Part shown: in pieces, positions 7,109 to 7,261 of the stretch
Numbering within the stretch: the stretch's first letter is position 1
Layout: every line of letters begins with the position of its first letter
NCBI GenBank assembly: GCA_031273385.1
Contig: JAISRY010000090.1
Span: forward strand, 1 to 7,261
Reading direction: 5' to 3'
Origin: Tannerellaceae bacterium
Lineage (GTDB): Bacteria; Bacteroidota; Bacteroidia; Bacteroidales; Tannerellaceae
DNA: 7,261 nt
The notes under the pieces: generated by a model
Database searches by the model: none
What the model saw: the letters and a program-made list of their open reading frames with translations, nothing else
Told to the model about the DNA's origin: nothing
Program-made: the position numbers and the translations under genes

Positions 7109-7205
7109 TATGTTTGTAATCTCGAATGAAAAAAGAAGCTAGGAGTAGGATAAATTCCGAGCATTCTTTATATTTGAGAGTTTAAAAAGAAAAATTACAA
7201 ACATA
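7109..7205 (+). ncRNA. Candidate structured leader RNA (possible IS110 bridge-RNA region)
   Basis: A perfect 12-base inverted repeat, TATGTTTGTAAT at 7109-7120 and ATTACAAACATA at 7194-7205, encloses 73 bases with more pairing inside. CTCGAAT (7121-7127) pairs with ATTTGAG (7172-7178) using one G-U, and AAAGAAGCT (7132-7140) pairs with AGCATTCTTT (7160-7169) with one bulged base. The segment lies 17 bases upstream of an ORF whose start looks like an IS110 transposase. In that family a bridge RNA is encoded between the element's left end and the gene. The pairing is seen directly; the RNA identity is inference. TATGTTTG at 7109-7116 is itself a -7-like box that could start a transcript near 7121. 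Confidence 0.35.
7169..7176 (+). promoter_or_regulatory. -7-like box (TATATTTG) upstream of the right-edge ORF
   Basis: TATATTTG matches TAnnTTTG and lies 46 bases before the ATG at 7223, predicting an AT-rich leader of roughly 40 bases. No convincing -33 TTTG is seen at the expected spacing. The box lies inside the 12-bp inverted repeat, so transcription, folding or inversion of the segment could all affect it. Confidence 0.4.
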
Positions 7206-7222
7206 AAAAATACTCAGAACTT

Positions 7223-7261
7223 ATGGAAACACAAAGTAACAAATTAAATTTTGAAGGTCAA
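7223..7261 (+). CDS. Start of possible IS110-family transposase, cut by window edge
   Basis: Only 13 codons are visible: METQSNKLNFEGQ. Bacteroidota IS110-family (DEDD plus serine domain) transposases often open with a short polar stretch, then KLNF.GQ, then the catalytic GIDVH motif, which would lie just outside the window. The ATG is preceded by an AT-rich leader with no Shine-Dalgarno sequence but with a -7-like box. The context of nearby intergenic repeats fits, because members such as IS621 insert into repetitive extragenic sequences. Thirteen residues are too few for a firm call; it could be any plus-strand gene. Confidence 0.4.
   Translation, partial: METQSNKLNFEGQ

Larger units (their letters stand above)
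6729..7222. other. Gene-free, repeat-rich divergent intergenic region
   Basis: This stretch of 494 bases separates the minus-strand cassette from the plus-strand ORF at the right edge. It holds the cassette promoter, two similar small hairpins, a 137-bp palindrome, a 28-bp direct repeat and a structured leader, each listed separately. Between them, 7080-7108 holds only part of a weak GATCG/CGATC dyad (7075-7079 with 7096-7100). No convincing coding sequence was found on either strand. The 67-codon plus-strand frame at 6742-6945 runs through the promoter, both hairpins and a palindrome arm. Confidence 0.8.

Overview
The window comes from the phylum Bacteroidota, most likely order Bacteroidales and perhaps close to Parabacteroides/Tannerellaceae. 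Three things point there: an FtsK of the Bacteroidales type, two secreted DUF3857 proteins, and promoters that fit the Bacteroidota -7 box TAnnTTTG with no clear Shine-Dalgarno sequences. The genus is a guess. No database search was possible, so family names rest on motif recognition.

Layout. Bases 1-6149 are GC-rich, tightly packed and entirely minus-strand. Reading in the direction of transcription, there is a secreted DUF3857/transglutaminase-like protein with an intact Cys-His-Asp triad (6149-4200), then a second secreted DUF3857 protein whose transglutaminase-like domain appears to have lost all three catalytic residues (4171-2405), then the DNA translocase gene ftsK (2375 to beyond base 1). 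Gaps are only 28 and 29 bases. The first two genes look co-transcribed, and ftsK also has its own -7-like box.

Bases 6150-7261 are clearly more AT-rich and look accessory. A two-gene minus-strand cassette holds a DUF3791 protein (6728-6495) followed one base later by a 102-residue protein (6493-6185). The second protein has the N-terminal tip and the C-terminal part of a DUF3990 (ADP-ribosyltransferase-like) protein, but the catalytic middle is absent. This resembles a toxin/partner-type cassette whose putative toxin has been gutted in frame.

Bases 6729-7222 hold no credible gene but are dense in structure: a promoter for the cassette, two similar small hairpins, a near-perfect 137-bp palindrome (68-bp arms, 1-base spacer, two mismatches), a 28-bp direct repeat of an interspersed-repeat type, and a 12-bp inverted repeat that closes a foldable region. 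At the right edge a plus-strand ORF begins (13 codons). Its start resembles Bacteroidota IS110-family transposases, so the structured leader may be the left end of an IS110-type element, where the bridge RNA is encoded.

The strongest leads are the palindrome, whose two mismatches both become G-U pairs only in a minus-strand RNA; the gutted DUF3990 gene; the active/inactive transglutaminase pair beside ftsK; and the putative IS110 leader next to repeats.
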